The notes under the pieces: generated by a model
What the model was told of the DNA's origin: nothing
The model's input: only the letters and a program-made list of their open reading frames with translations
Databases searched by the model: none
Assembly (NCBI RefSeq): GCF_000349845.1
Contig: NC_020829.1
Coordinates: forward strand, 3,169,001-3,233,000
Direction of reading: 5' to 3'
Source: Pseudomonas sp. ATCC 13867
GTDB lineage: Bacteria > Pseudomonadota > Gammaproteobacteria > Pseudomonadales > Pseudomonadaceae
Length of the DNA: 64,000 bases
Made by a program: the position numbers and the translations under genes
In this document: one piece after another, positions 8,788-17,460 of the stretch
Layout of the letters: each line of letters begins with the position of its first letter
Position numbering within the stretch: position 1 is the first letter of the stretch

Positions 8788-10350
8788 ATGACCGAAACCA
8801 AGCAGAACGCCGTGCTCCCGCGTGGCGTGAAAAACACCGAGTTCACCAAGGCGGTCGTCAAGTTCCGCGCCCTGCTGGGCGAGGACAACGTGCTGCTCAA
8901 GGATGACCAGCTGGTCCCGTACATGAAGATCATGATGCCGGTGCCGGACGCCGAGCACGCGCCCTCGGCGGCGCTCACCGCCACCAGCGTGGAGCAGGTG
9001 CAGGGCGTGGTGAAGATCTGCAACGAACACCGCATCCCGATCTGGACCATCTCCACCGGCCGCAACTTCGGCTACGGCTCGGCGGCCCCCGGCCAGCGCG
9101 GCCAGGTGATCCTCGACCTGAAGAAGATGAACAAGATCCTCCACGTCGATCCGGAACTGTGCACCGCGCTGGTGGAGCCGGGCGTCACCTACCAGCAGCT
9201 GTACGACTACATCGAGGAAAACAACCTGCCGCTGATGCTGTCGATGTCGGCGCCCTCGGCCATCGCCGGCCCCGTGGGCAACACCCTCGACCGGGGCGTG
9301 GGCTACACCCCCTACGGCGAGCACTTCCTCATGCAGTGCGGCATGGAGGTGGTACTGGCCAACGGCGATGTGCTGCGCACCGGCATGGGCGGGGTCAAGG
9401 GCGAGAACAGCTGGCAGGTGTTCAAATGGGGCTACGGCCCGAGCCTGGACGGCATCTTCACCCAGTCCAACTTCGGCATCTGCACCAAGATGGGCTTCTG
9501 GCTGATGCCCAAGCCGCCGAAGTACAAACCCTTCGCCATCCGCTTCGAGAACGAGAGCGACATCGCCGAGATCGTCGAGGTGCTGCGGCCGCTGCGCATC
9601 GCCCAGATCATCCCCAACGCCCTGGTGATCGCCAATGTGCTGTGGGAAGCCGGCAGCGCCAACGTGCGGCGCAGCGACTACACTCGCGAGCCGGGTGCGA
9701 CGCCGGACTCTGTGGTCCGGCAGATCATGAAGGACAAGGGACTGGGCGCCTGGAACGTGTACGCCGCGCTGTACGGCACCGAGGAGCAGGTCGAGGTCAA
9801 CTGGAAGATCGTCCGGCAGGCCATCGCCGCGCTCGGCAAGGGCACCCTGATCACCGAGGAGCAGGCCGGCGGCACCCAGCCGTTCGACTACCGCGCCAAG
9901 CTGATGAAGGGCGTGCCCAACCTGCAGGAGTTCGGTCTGTACAACTGGCGCGGCGGCGGCGGCTCGATGTGGTTCGCCCCGGTCAGCCAGGCGCGCGGCA
10001 GCGAGACCGACAAACAGATGCAGTTGGCCAAGCGGATCCTCAACAAGCACGGGCTGGACTACGTCGGCGAGTTCATCGTCGGCTGGCGCGACATGCACCA
10101 CGTGATCGACGTGCTCTACGACCGCACCGACCCGGCGCAGACCGAGGCCGCCCACGCCTGCTTCGCCGAGCTGCTGGATGAGTTCGAGAAACTCGGCTAC
10201 GCCGTGTACCGGGTCAACACCGCGTTCATGGACCGCGTGGCCGACAGCTACGGCCCGGTGAAGCGCCGCGTGGACCACGCGATCAAGCGCGCGCTGGACC
10301 CGAATAACATCTTCGCCCCCGGCAAGTCCGGCATCGACCTCGACGCCTGA
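8788..10350 (+). CDS. pchF: p-Cresol methylhydroxylase flavoprotein subunit (VAO/PCMH family)
   Basis: The 520-residue protein is a covalent-FAD oxidoreductase of the vanillyl-alcohol oxidase family. The FAD-binding PP-loop is seen as STGRNFGYGSAAPG (89-102), followed by GPVGNTLDRGVGYTPYG and the C-terminal DPNNIFAPGKSGI. Tyr385 in EFGLYNWRGGGG sits where PchF of P. putida links FAD through Tyr384. This favours a PCMH-type enzyme over VAO, which uses histidine. The reaction is 4-cresol to 4-hydroxybenzyl alcohol and 4-hydroxybenzaldehyde, with electrons to PchC. There is no signal peptide, although the studied enzyme is periplasmic. Last gene of the operon. Confidence 0.9.
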   Translation: MTETKQNAVLPRGVKNTEFTKAVVKFRALLGEDNVLLKDDQLVPYMKIMMPVPDAEHAPSAALTATSVEQVQGVVKICNEHRIPIWTISTGRNFGYGSAAPGQRGQVILDLKKMNKILHVDPELCTALVEPGVTYQQLYDYIEENNLPLMLSMSAPSAIAGPVGNTLDRGVGYTPYGEHFLMQCGMEVVLANGDVLRTGMGGVKGENSWQVFKWGYGPSLDGIFTQSNFGICTKMGFWLMPKPPKYKPFAIRFENESDIAEIVEVLRPLRIAQIIPNALVIANVLWEAGSANVRRSDYTREPGATPDSVVRQIMKDKGLGAWNVYAALYGTEEQVEVNWKIVRQAIAALGKGTLITEEQAGGTQPFDYRAKLMKGVPNLQEFGLYNWRGGGGSMWFAPVSQARGSETDKQMQLAKRILNKHGLDYVGEFIVGWRDMHHVIDVLYDRTDPAQTEAAHACFAELLDEFEKLGYAVYRVNTAFMDRVADSYGPVKRRVDHAIKRALDPNNIFAPGKSGIDLDA

Positions 10351-10471
10351 TGCCTCCGCGCGGCCCGTCCGGGGCCGCGCATTCCTCCCCTCGCGCATCC
10401 GCCGCCGTGCCCTCCGGCGCCGCGGCCACTGCCGGGCTATGCTGGCGCCTTTGTCCCGCCGGAGCGCCGCC

Positions 10472-10825
10472 ATGACCGTCCGCCGCATCGTCGCCAACCT
10501 CGCCACCGCCAGGCCCGCCGAGGTGGCGCGCTTCTATCGCGACCTCTTCGACCTGGAGATCGTCATGGACCACGGCTGGCTGCTCACCCTCGCCAGCGGT
10601 GGCAGCGCCCTGGCGCAGATGAGCCTGGCCAGCGAAGGCGGCTCGGGTGCGCCGGTGCCGGACCTGTCCATCGAAGTGGACAACCTCGACGAGGTGCATG
10701 ACCGCGCGCAGGCAGGCCATCACGAGATCGCCTATCCGCTGACGATCGAACCCTGGGGCGTGCGGCGGTTCTTCCTGCGTGATCCGCTGGGCACCCTGGT
10801 CAACGTGCTGGAGCATACCGGCTGA
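10472..10825 (+). CDS. VOC family (glyoxalase/bleomycin-resistance fold) protein
   Basis: This 117-residue single-module VOC protein runs from RIVANLATARPAEVARFYRD to the terminal FLRDPLGTLVNVLEH, the usual metal-ligand-bearing last strand. ATG 10472 is preceded by GGAGCG and is preferred to upstream in-frame codons. It follows pchF by 121 bp but lacks the pch context elsewhere, so co-regulation is uncertain. No substrate can be assigned. Confidence 0.83.
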   Translation: MTVRRIVANLATARPAEVARFYRDLFDLEIVMDHGWLLTLASGGSALAQMSLASEGGSGAPVPDLSIEVDNLDEVHDRAQAGHHEIAYPLTIEPWGVRRFFLRDPLGTLVNVLEHTG

Positions 10826-10961
10826 GGATCGCCGGGGATGGGCAACGGCGGGCGACCAGGGGAGCCTCCGGCCATCCGCCGCCACCTTGCCCCGGCCCCT
10901 GCCGGCAACTAGGGTTAAACCACCCGCAACGGCGCGCGGTGCAACCGCAGGTGGTCCCGCC

Positions 10962-11624
10962 ATGTCCCTCGTGCTCTATGGCCATCCCTTTTCTTCGTAC
11001 ACCCAGAAAGTCCTGATCGCGCTGTACGAGAACGGCACAGCCTTCGAGTTCCGCTGCATCGGGCCGGACACCCCCGACTACTCGGCGCAATGGCTGCGCC
11101 TGTGGCCGCTGGCGAAATTCCCGGTGCTGCTCGACGGCGAGCGCAGCATCGCCGAGTCGAGCATCATCATCGAGTACCTGCAACTCGCCCACGGCGGCGC
11201 GCTGCGCTGGTTGCCCGACGAGCCGATGGCGGCGCTGCAGGTGCGCTTCCTCGACCGCTTCTTCGACCTTCACGTGATGAGCCCGGTGCAGCATGCCGTC
11301 TCCGGCGCCCTGAGCGGTGACGCCGGCAAGCGCGAGGATGGCCTGGCGGTCGCCACGCAAAGGCTGGAGCACGCCTATGGCTGGCTGGAAGCCCACCTGG
11401 CCGCCAGCGACCCCTGGGCCAACGGCGACGACTTCACCCTCGCCGACTGCGCGGCGGCGCCGGCGCTGTTCTATGCCGACTGGACCCACCGCATCGGCGA
11501 CGCCTACCCGGTGCTCCGGGCGTACCGCGCGCGGCTGCTGGCGCGCCCGTCGTTCGCCCGCGCCGTCGACGAGGCCCGCCCCTACCGTCCGCTCTTTCCG
11601 CTGGGCGCACCGGACAGGGATTGA
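10962..11624 (+). CDS. Glutathione S-transferase family protein
   Basis: The 220-residue protein has the two-domain GST layout. The N-terminal thioredoxin fold begins MSLVLYGHPFSSYTQKV with the substrate-strand FPVLLDGERSIAESSIIIEYL, whose ES pair contacts glutathione. The C-terminal helical domain carries the conserved N-capping motif region GDDFTLADCAAAPALFYADW. It presumably conjugates or reduces small electrophiles in the cytosol. The start at ATG 10962 fits the family's N-terminus directly; in-frame codons further upstream add unrelated sequence. Confidence 0.9.
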   Translation: MSLVLYGHPFSSYTQKVLIALYENGTAFEFRCIGPDTPDYSAQWLRLWPLAKFPVLLDGERSIAESSIIIEYLQLAHGGALRWLPDEPMAALQVRFLDRFFDLHVMSPVQHAVSGALSGDAGKREDGLAVATQRLEHAYGWLEAHLAASDPWANGDDFTLADCAAAPALFYADWTHRIGDAYPVLRAYRARLLARPSFARAVDEARPYRPLFPLGAPDRD

Positions 11625-11698
11625 CGGCCGGCGCGCGGTTGCCCTCGTCCGACAATTCTGCTGGGATGCCGGCCTCCCCCGTTGCAAGAGAAACGCTC

Positions 11699-12211
11699 AT
11701 GGCCTCCTACGAGGAACTGTTCTCCATCGGTGAAGGCTTCGATGCCTTCGTCGCCCACGGTCTGCCGGACGAAATCGCCGGCGTGCGCAGGGTGCAGGAC
11801 AAACTGGCCGGGGCCGACGCCGTCAGCGCCGCCACCCGCCAGCGCCTGCACGCCGTCTCGCGGCGCTACCACCTGCTGGTGGCCGGGGAAATGTGGTGCC
11901 CGGACTGCCAGATCAACGTCACCGTGATGGACTTCCTGCAACGCGCCCAGCCGCGCATCGACCTGGCGGTAATCACCAAGGGCCGCGCCGAGGACGACCT
12001 GCGCGAGCGGCTGGCGCTGGAGCGCATCCCGATCCCGGTGGTGGCCGTGCTGAACGAGAACTTCGAGCTGGTCGGCCGTTTCGTCGAGCGCCCGCAGGTG
12101 GTGGTCGCCGGCGGCGATGCGCTGAAGCCGGACTACCGCGCCGGGCAGTACCTGGAAGACACCCTGACCGACCTGCTGGATATCATCGAAGCGGCGCAGG
12201 ACCGCGCCTGA
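11699..12211 (+). CDS. Thioredoxin-family protein with WCPDC motif
   Basis: This 170-residue cytosolic protein (no signal peptide) has the redox motif MWCPDCQIN near residues 65-73 and a cis-proline-like segment ERIPIPVVAVLNENFELVGRF. It resembles the thioredoxin-like family found singly in many Pseudomonas genomes. Its likely job is thiol-disulfide exchange or disulfide repair, but partners are not known. It follows the GST gene by 74 bp on the same strand, which would suit a joint stress-response role, though this is only context. Confidence 0.85.
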   Translation: MASYEELFSIGEGFDAFVAHGLPDEIAGVRRVQDKLAGADAVSAATRQRLHAVSRRYHLLVAGEMWCPDCQINVTVMDFLQRAQPRIDLAVITKGRAEDDLRERLALERIPIPVVAVLNENFELVGRFVERPQVVVAGGDALKPDYRAGQYLEDTLTDLLDIIEAAQDRA

Positions 12212-12284
12212 TCCGGCGCTGCCGGCCTCCGGCTGTCCCCGTCGCGGACAGCCGCCCATCCCCCGCTTCGCCTGCCAGTGAACT

Positions 12285-12334
12285 CAACCCGCCTGTCGGC
12301 TGTCTGTCAGCTGTCGGCCCACCTGGGCGGGTTG
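12285..12334. repeat. Inverted repeat after the thioredoxin-like gene
   Basis: CAACCCGCC (12285-12293) pairs with GGCGGGTTG (12326-12334). It lies in the 246-bp spacer before the SH3 gene, and a second short palindrome GACGCG-GGAT-CGCGTC follows at 12353-12368. They could be a terminator for the upstream gene or an operator for the downstream one. No U-tract is present. Confidence 0.5.
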
Positions 12335-12457
12335 CATGGCACTTCGCCAGTTGACGCGGGATCGCGTCATTTCCCGCCCTGTTCACAACAATTTCCCGGG
12401 CCGGCGATTTCGTTCCCGCTTGCCGGGTTTGTTCCTATCGCCATGTGAAGATGACCC

Positions 12458-13126
12458 ATGTCCCTATCCCGCCAGCTCGCTCCCCGTGTTTCCTCCCTCC
12501 AGACCCGCGCCGTGGGCGCCTGCCTGCTCGGTGGCCTGCTGGCGGCCACGCTGCCGGCGCTGGCCGAGGAGGCGCCCGGCAACGCCCGTTGGGTGAACGA
12601 CAGCCTGACCACCTATGTACGCAGCGGCCCGACCGATGGCTACCGCATCGTCGGCACCCTGGTGTCCGGGCAGAAGGTCGAGCTGGTGAGCACCCAGGGC
12701 GACTACAGTCAGGTCCGCAGCGAAAGCGGCAACACCGTATGGATCCCCAGCCGCGATCTGCAGGACAAGCCCGGCCAGGCCGAGCGCCTGCCGCAGCTGG
12801 AGCAGAAGGTGACCGAACTGAGCAGCCAGCTCGACGGCATCAACGACACCTGGAAGACCCGCGTGCAGGGCATGCAGGAAACCCTGGACGCGCGCAAGAA
12901 ACTGATCGACGAGCTGCAGGCCGCGCGCACCTCGCTGGACAACGAGCTGAACCAGGCGCGCTCCGACCTGCGCTCGGTGCAGGCGCAGCTGGGTGACGAG
13001 AACAAGCAGGTGCTGATGCGCTACATGACCTACGGCGGCAGCATCGCCGGCGCCGGGCTGCTGGCGGGCCTGATCCTGCCGACCCTGCTGCGGGTGCGCC
13101 GCAAGCGCAACGACCAGTGGGTCTGA
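12458..13126 (+). CDS. SH3-domain periplasmic membrane-anchored protein (YgiM/TIGR04211-like)
   Basis: The 222-residue protein has a signal peptide (to about residue 36, ALA-EEAP) and a bacterial SH3 domain (about 43-100, with TYVRSGPTDGYRIVGTL and VWIPSRDLQ). A long coiled coil (about 105-190) and a C-terminal transmembrane helix (SIAGAGLLAGLILPTLL) with basic tail RVRRKRN follow. This layout equals the YgiM family, inner-membrane anchored with the SH3 domain facing the periplasm, possibly touching peptidoglycan. Function in the cell is not established. Confidence 0.88.
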   Translation: MSLSRQLAPRVSSLQTRAVGACLLGGLLAATLPALAEEAPGNARWVNDSLTTYVRSGPTDGYRIVGTLVSGQKVELVSTQGDYSQVRSESGNTVWIPSRDLQDKPGQAERLPQLEQKVTELSSQLDGINDTWKTRVQGMQETLDARKKLIDELQAARTSLDNELNQARSDLRSVQAQLGDENKQVLMRYMTYGGSIAGAGLLAGLILPTLLRVRRKRNDQWV

Positions 13127-13195
13127 CACACTCCCGCCACCCCTGAAGCCCCCACCCGCGCCCGCGCGGGTGGTTCCTCCGGGTACCCCGACGCG

Positions 13196-13585
13196 CTACT
13201 CCTCCAGGTGGCAGACGCAACACAGCTTGTTGCCGTCCAGGTCGCGCACATAGGCGCCGTAGTAAGTGGGCGAATAGTTCGGCCGCAGCCCCGGCCCGCC
13301 TTCGTCGGCGCCGCCCTGCTCCAGCGCGCGCCGGTGGAAGGTCTCCACCTGGGCACGGGTCCGCGCCTCGAAGGCCACCAGGCTGCCATTGCCGGCGCTG
13401 GCCGGTCGCCCGTCGATGGGCACATAGACGCAGAAGGCGATGTCGCTCTGCGGGTGGGTGAATACCGCGCGCTCCGGGTTATGGCGGTGCGCCAGCAGGC
13501 CGATGCCCAGGGGCTCGAGCAGGCGCTGGTAGAACCCGATGGCCCGCGGCAGGTCCGCGGTGCCGACAGTGATGTGGCTGAACAT
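13196..13585 (-). CDS. VOC family protein
   Basis: The 129-residue VOC fold protein begins MFSHITVGTADLPRAIGFYQ and ends YGAYVRDLDGNKLCCVCHLEE, which carries the terminal metal-ligand strand. ATG 13585 is preceded by GAGGA. Its start overlaps neither neighbour; the large hydrolase gene ends 14 bp upstream of it on the same strand, so the VOC gene may be co-transcribed from that gene. Substrate unknown. Confidence 0.83.
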   Translation of the reverse strand: MFSHITVGTADLPRAIGFYQRLLEPLGIGLLAHRHNPERAVFTHPQSDIAFCVYVPIDGRPASAGNGSLVAFEARTRAQVETFHRRALEQGGADEGGPGLRPNYSPTYYGAYVRDLDGNKLCCVCHLEE

Positions 13586-13599
13586 CGCTGATGTCCTCG

Positions 13600-16455
13600 T
13601 CAATAGCCGCGCAGGTCATCCACCGGCGTCGCCAATGCGTCGCCGGTGATGCGCGTCAGCGTGCGGGTGAGGATGTCCACGGCGTTGTCGAAGCAGCCGT
13701 GGGCGGCGGGAATCTCCACCCGGGGATTGCGGCAGGTGACCACCTTCGGCGCGTCCAGCAACTGGATCCGCCGGCCCTGCGCGAGCCCCGCCGTGAGCAG
13801 CGCCTGCCGCCAGTTGCTCAGCGCCTCGCCGGTGGCGGACGAGCCGTCCCAGCGGCGGTAATTCACGTCCAGCACATTGGCCAGGCCCAGGATCGGCGTG
13901 CGCAGGTCGCCCTCCAGCGCATTGGACACCAGGTACAGCAGCGACTTGCGATAGATCGCGGCGGTGTTGTCGTCACGCTCGGCACGGTCGGAGAGGATGT
14001 CCAGGTACAGGTTCTTCATCAACCGCCCGTGGGGCGCGTAGTGGCGATTGGCGAACTGCACCGTGCATGCCGGCGCGTAGAGGTGGATCGAGGCAATCCG
14101 GTCGTCCACCCCGCGCGCGGCCATCACGTCGACCAGCCAGCCGAGGAAGATCGCCCCGGCGGAATGGCCGACCAGGTGGATTTCCAGTTGCTCGCCCCAG
14201 GTGCGCTTGAGGTTCTGCAGGGCGCTGACCAGCAGATCGCCGCCGCGCGTCGGCAGGCTGGAGAACTCGGCGTTTTCCTTCATCTCGCTCCAGATCGGCC
14301 GCGCCAGCGGACGGCCAACCGAGGTTTCCAGCAAGGCATCGGTGGCGTCGGTCAGCACCTCGCGCACCCCGCCGGCGCGCGCCGGTTCGCTGTGCAAACG
14401 CTCGGCGAGGAGATTGCCGATGGACTCCAGCACGCCGGTTTTCCAGACCATGAACAACGGGTAGCAGCCGTTGCCGATGAAGAACCGGCCCATAGCGCGG
14501 GCCCGGGTGATGGCGGCGGCCTCGCTGTTGAGGCCGCCGTGGCAGTAGATCACCAGCCGCTTGGTGGCCCCCGGCTGGGCGCGCAGCCATTGATCGGGCA
14601 AGGCGCAGGCCTGGAACAGCAAGGTGCGGGTCAGTTCGTCCTGGGTCAGGTAGCGGCTCACCCGCCCATCGTTGCCGAGCACCACGCTGTGCTCGTAGGC
14701 GGTGGCCTCGTCCCACCAGAGCGCCTTGTTCGCCCCCGCCACCGCCGTGCCGGCCTGGCCGCCAGCGGCCAACTGGCCGAGCACCACGCCGGGCACCCCC
14801 AGCGCCGCGACCCAGGCATCCATGCCATTGGCCAGCCAGTCGGCGTAGCCGAGCACGGCGAAGCCGCCGCTGCCCCAGCCGGCACCCCAGGAGTTCTGCA
14901 GGATGAAGCCGTCGTTATTGAACCCCACCAGCGCAAAGGCATGGCCGCCAGTCTGGGACGGCCGCCCCGCGTAGGGAATCCGCTGCAGGTTTGCGTGGCT
15001 GGGCGCGGCGCCCTTCTTCTTCGCCGCCGCGCCGGACCTGGGCGTGCCGGGCAACTGGTTCCAGCCGTCATGGGTGAACGCGGAAACATAGATCGCACCG
15101 ACTTCCTGGATGGCCGCCTGCAGGTCGGTGATGGATTTCACGTCGATGCGGTAGTAGACCCCCAGGGTGTTGCGGGTGGCGCGGGCGGCATAGCCGAACC
15201 GTGGCTGGGTGATGCCCTGCGCGGTGTAGGGCCAGTCCCGCTCCAGGCAGACGCCGTGGTGGAACCAGCCCTTGAGCGCCCCCCGGCAACTGGAGCCTTC
15301 GTAGTCCTCGCCGGCGTACTCGTCATAGCGCCGGGCGAAGTCATAGAGCATGCGCGGGCTGACGGCGTCGAAGCCGTCCACCGGATTGCCGGCCTTGCAC
15401 CAGCGCAGGTAGTTGATCACGCAGGCCAGCCCGAAGCCGGTGCAGGCGCCCTCCTGACCCTGGTCGAGGATCAGCCCGGCCTGGGTATAGTCGCCCAGGT
15501 AGCGCGCCACCTGGGGATCGCCGGGGAACCTGTCCGGCAGGCTGGCCGCTGGCGGCAGGTAGGCACGGTCGCGCAGGTCCAGCGGGTCCTTGCTGGCGTT
15601 GAGCCTGGGCCTGGCGACGGCCTTGCCCTTGGTGGCCGCTGGCGCGAGTACCTCGGCGGCGAGGTCGAACACGCTGAAGAAGCGGTCCAGCCCGTGGCTA
15701 CCGCCATTCACCCGCTTGCGTGCGGCGAGGAAGTCCCGCGGTTTGCCGACCAGCCCCGGAGGCAGCGCGGCGCGCAGCTTCGCCGCGCCGTCGGCGAGGA
15801 ACAACGCCAACAGGGCCGCCGCGATTTCCGGCGCATTGGCGAGGTCGGGCAGTTCGACGAGGTCCACGCCGATCGCCTCGCCGTACTTCCGGTAGTCCGC
15901 CCGCCCGGTCAATTGCACATAGCCACGGCCACGGAAGGTCGCGCCATCCCCCGGCTGGTCGTTGCCCAGGTCCTTGCGGCCGTCGTAGGCACTGAAGGGC
16001 GGCCGCCCGGAAGGCGTGTTGAACTGCGAAGGAAATTCGGAGATCGGCATGAAGCCTTCGGCTTCCGCGCGGATCGTACCCAGCGCGACCAGCAGCAACG
16101 GCCGCTCGGTGAGGCCGGCGCTCTCCAGCGCGGCGGCAACGTAGGGCAGGTAGCGACGAACGTTGGACGGCTTGGTCGCCGGGAACAGCTGCTGCACCTG
16201 CGGCAGCTGGATACCCAGCCCCTTGAGCGGCAACAGCCCCAGCAGGTTCAGGCAACAGGCGCCGACCACGCCATCGGCGATCACCCCGATGCCGGCCTGC
16301 CAATGGCGCACCGCCGCTTCGGTCTGGGCGTCGAACACGTCACCCTTCGCCAGTCCGGGAAACTGCGCGGCATCGCCGTCCAGTACCCTGGCCAGGCGGC
16401 GACGCAGATCGCCTACCGCGGTCCCTTGATGTCCTTTTACCAGCAGTGCTTTCAT
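13600..16455 (-). CDS. Four-part hydrolase: PG-binding + GH19-like + papain-like protease + alpha/beta-hydrolase
   Basis: The 951-residue protein starts at ATG 16455 and shows no signal peptide or membrane segment. Region 1 (about 1-75) resembles a PGB_1 peptidoglycan-binding module (FDAQTEAAVRHWQAG). Region 2 (about 95-265) resembles GH19 endolysin/chitinase domains (FRGRGYVQLTGRADYRKYG; acid candidates Glu131/Glu133). Region 3 (about 295-555) is papain-like (C1A), with nucleophile Cys338 in QGQEGACTGFG, His505 in GGHAFALVGF and Asn521 in LQNSWGAGWG. Region 4 (about 625-935) is an alpha/beta-hydrolase with Ser765 in VGHSAG and a possible His919. The fusion suggests a cell-envelope attacking enzyme, perhaps an antibacterial effector. 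No immunity gene or secretion genes are adjacent. Overall function is inference. Confidence 0.85.
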   Translation of the reverse strand: MKALLVKGHQGTAVGDLRRRLARVLDGDAAQFPGLAKGDVFDAQTEAAVRHWQAGIGVIADGVVGACCLNLLGLLPLKGLGIQLPQVQQLFPATKPSNVRRYLPYVAAALESAGLTERPLLLVALGTIRAEAEGFMPISEFPSQFNTPSGRPPFSAYDGRKDLGNDQPGDGATFRGRGYVQLTGRADYRKYGEAIGVDLVELPDLANAPEIAAALLALFLADGAAKLRAALPPGLVGKPRDFLAARKRVNGGSHGLDRFFSVFDLAAEVLAPAATKGKAVARPRLNASKDPLDLRDRAYLPPAASLPDRFPGDPQVARYLGDYTQAGLILDQGQEGACTGFGLACVINYLRWCKAGNPVDGFDAVSPRMLYDFARRYDEYAGEDYEGSSCRGALKGWFHHGVCLERDWPYTAQGITQPRFGYAARATRNTLGVYYRIDVKSITDLQAAIQEVGAIYVSAFTHDGWNQLPGTPRSGAAAKKKGAAPSHANLQRIPYAGRPSQTGGHAFALVGFNNDGFILQNSWGAGWGSGGFAVLGYADWLANGMDAWVAALGVPGVVLGQLAAGGQAGTAVAGANKALWWDEATAYEHSVVLGNDGRVSRYLTQDELTRTLLFQACALPDQWLRAQPGATKRLVIYCHGGLNSEAAAITRARAMGRFFIGNGCYPLFMVWKTGVLESIGNLLAERLHSEPARAGGVREVLTDATDALLETSVGRPLARPIWSEMKENAEFSSLPTRGGDLLVSALQNLKRTWGEQLEIHLVGHSAGAIFLGWLVDVMAARGVDDRIASIHLYAPACTVQFANRHYAPHGRLMKNLYLDILSDRAERDDNTAAIYRKSLLYLVSNALEGDLRTPILGLANVLDVNYRRWDGSSATGEALSNWRQALLTAGLAQGRRIQLLDAPKVVTCRNPRVEIPAAHGCFDNAVDILTRTLTRITGDALATPVDDLRGY

Positions 16456-16698
16456 GATGCCGTCTCCCGCTATCCGTCGAGGGGATTGGCTGCAACGCCG
16501 CGTGTGCGCGCAGACAACCCGGCGACCGACAACCGCGAGCAACGGCCACCGCCTTCCGCGAGAACAGCCTGCCCCGGGGCCTGCGCCCCAGGAGCTCCCG
16601 CAGGACCGCGCGCGCCTCCCTGGCTGCCTGGCGACGCGCAGCCCGCCTTGAACTATAGCCGCGCCTTCACTGCCACCGAGGTCGCCCGGACGGACGCG

Positions 16699-17199
16699 TC
16701 AGTTGCCCGCGTGGGCGCGTTCCAGCGCAGCCATGTCGAGCTTCTTCATGCTGAACACTGCCTGCATGGTGCGCGTGGCGCGCACCGGGTCGGCGTCGGC
16801 CACCATGTCGCCGAGGTGGCGCGGGACGATCTGCCAGGACAGCCCGAAGCGGTCCTTCAGCCAGCCGCACATCTGCGCCTCCACCGGCCCGCCGGCGGAC
16901 AGCCTGTCCCAGTAATGATCGATCTCCGCCTGGCTGTCGCAATGGACCACCAGCGAGACGGCCTCGTTGAAGCTGAACACCGGGCCGCCGTTGAGCGCCA
17001 GGAAGCTCTGGCCGTCCAGCTCGAAGGCCACGGTCAGCACCGAGCCGGGCTCCTTGCCGTGGTGCTCGCGGCCCGCCTCGCTGTAGTAGGCGACCTTGCC
17101 GATCCGCGAGTTGGGGAAGATGCCGGTGTAGAACCCCACGGCTTCCTCGGCCTGGTTGTCGAACCACAGGCAGGGGTTGATGCGTTGCAGGCTGGGCAT
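16699..17199 (-). CDS. VOC/PhnB-like protein (3-demethylubiquinone-9 3-methyltransferase-like)
   Basis: The 166-residue protein begins MPSLQRINPCLWFDNQAEEAV and contains the family marker WLKDRFGLSWQIVPR near residues 110-125. It is the second PhnB-branch VOC protein in the window. ATG 17199 has AGGAG eight bases upstream. The gene stands alone between the divergent hydrolase promoter region and a divergent HD-domain gene. No biochemical role can be given. Confidence 0.86.
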   Translation of the reverse strand: MPSLQRINPCLWFDNQAEEAVGFYTGIFPNSRIGKVAYYSEAGREHHGKEPGSVLTVAFELDGQSFLALNGGPVFSFNEAVSLVVHCDSQAEIDHYWDRLSAGGPVEAQMCGWLKDRFGLSWQIVPRHLGDMVADADPVRATRTMQAVFSMKKLDMAALERAHAGN

Positions 17200-17460
17200 G
17201 GCGATGCTCCTGATCCTCGCGCGGCCGACGTGGCCGGCGTATGAGTTGGTCGCTCGGGCGACGACGAGATCGACAAGTCTAGGCGCTGCCTTGCCGGGTT
17301 CCGGACGATCGGTCGAACGGCGGGTGCTGGCAGCAAACGCACGCGGCTTGTCCGGATTCGCTCCCCGGCGCCGATTGCCGCCAGCGCGCCACGGATTTCC
17401 AATGGACACAACACGGCGCGGGCCCCGCCGTCCCCCAGCCACCTCCTTCGGAGATCCACC

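Noticed and set aside
8506..10506. Long minus-strand open frame opposite pchF
   Set aside because: Complementary to a well-defined VAO-family gene; the translation is low-complexity Ala/Val/Gly/His-rich, typical of shadow frames.
13600..16455. Prophage endolysin explanation for the GH19-like gene
   Set aside because: No holin, tail, integrase or other phage gene is nearby, and the protein carries protease and alpha/beta-hydrolase regions unusual for endolysins.
13591..17244. Very long open frame (over 1200 codons) on the + strand opposite the multi-domain hydrolase
   Set aside because: It lies antisense to a gene with clear GH19, papain and hydrolase motifs, has no recognisable domains, and long antisense frames are expected in high-GC codon-biased DNA.
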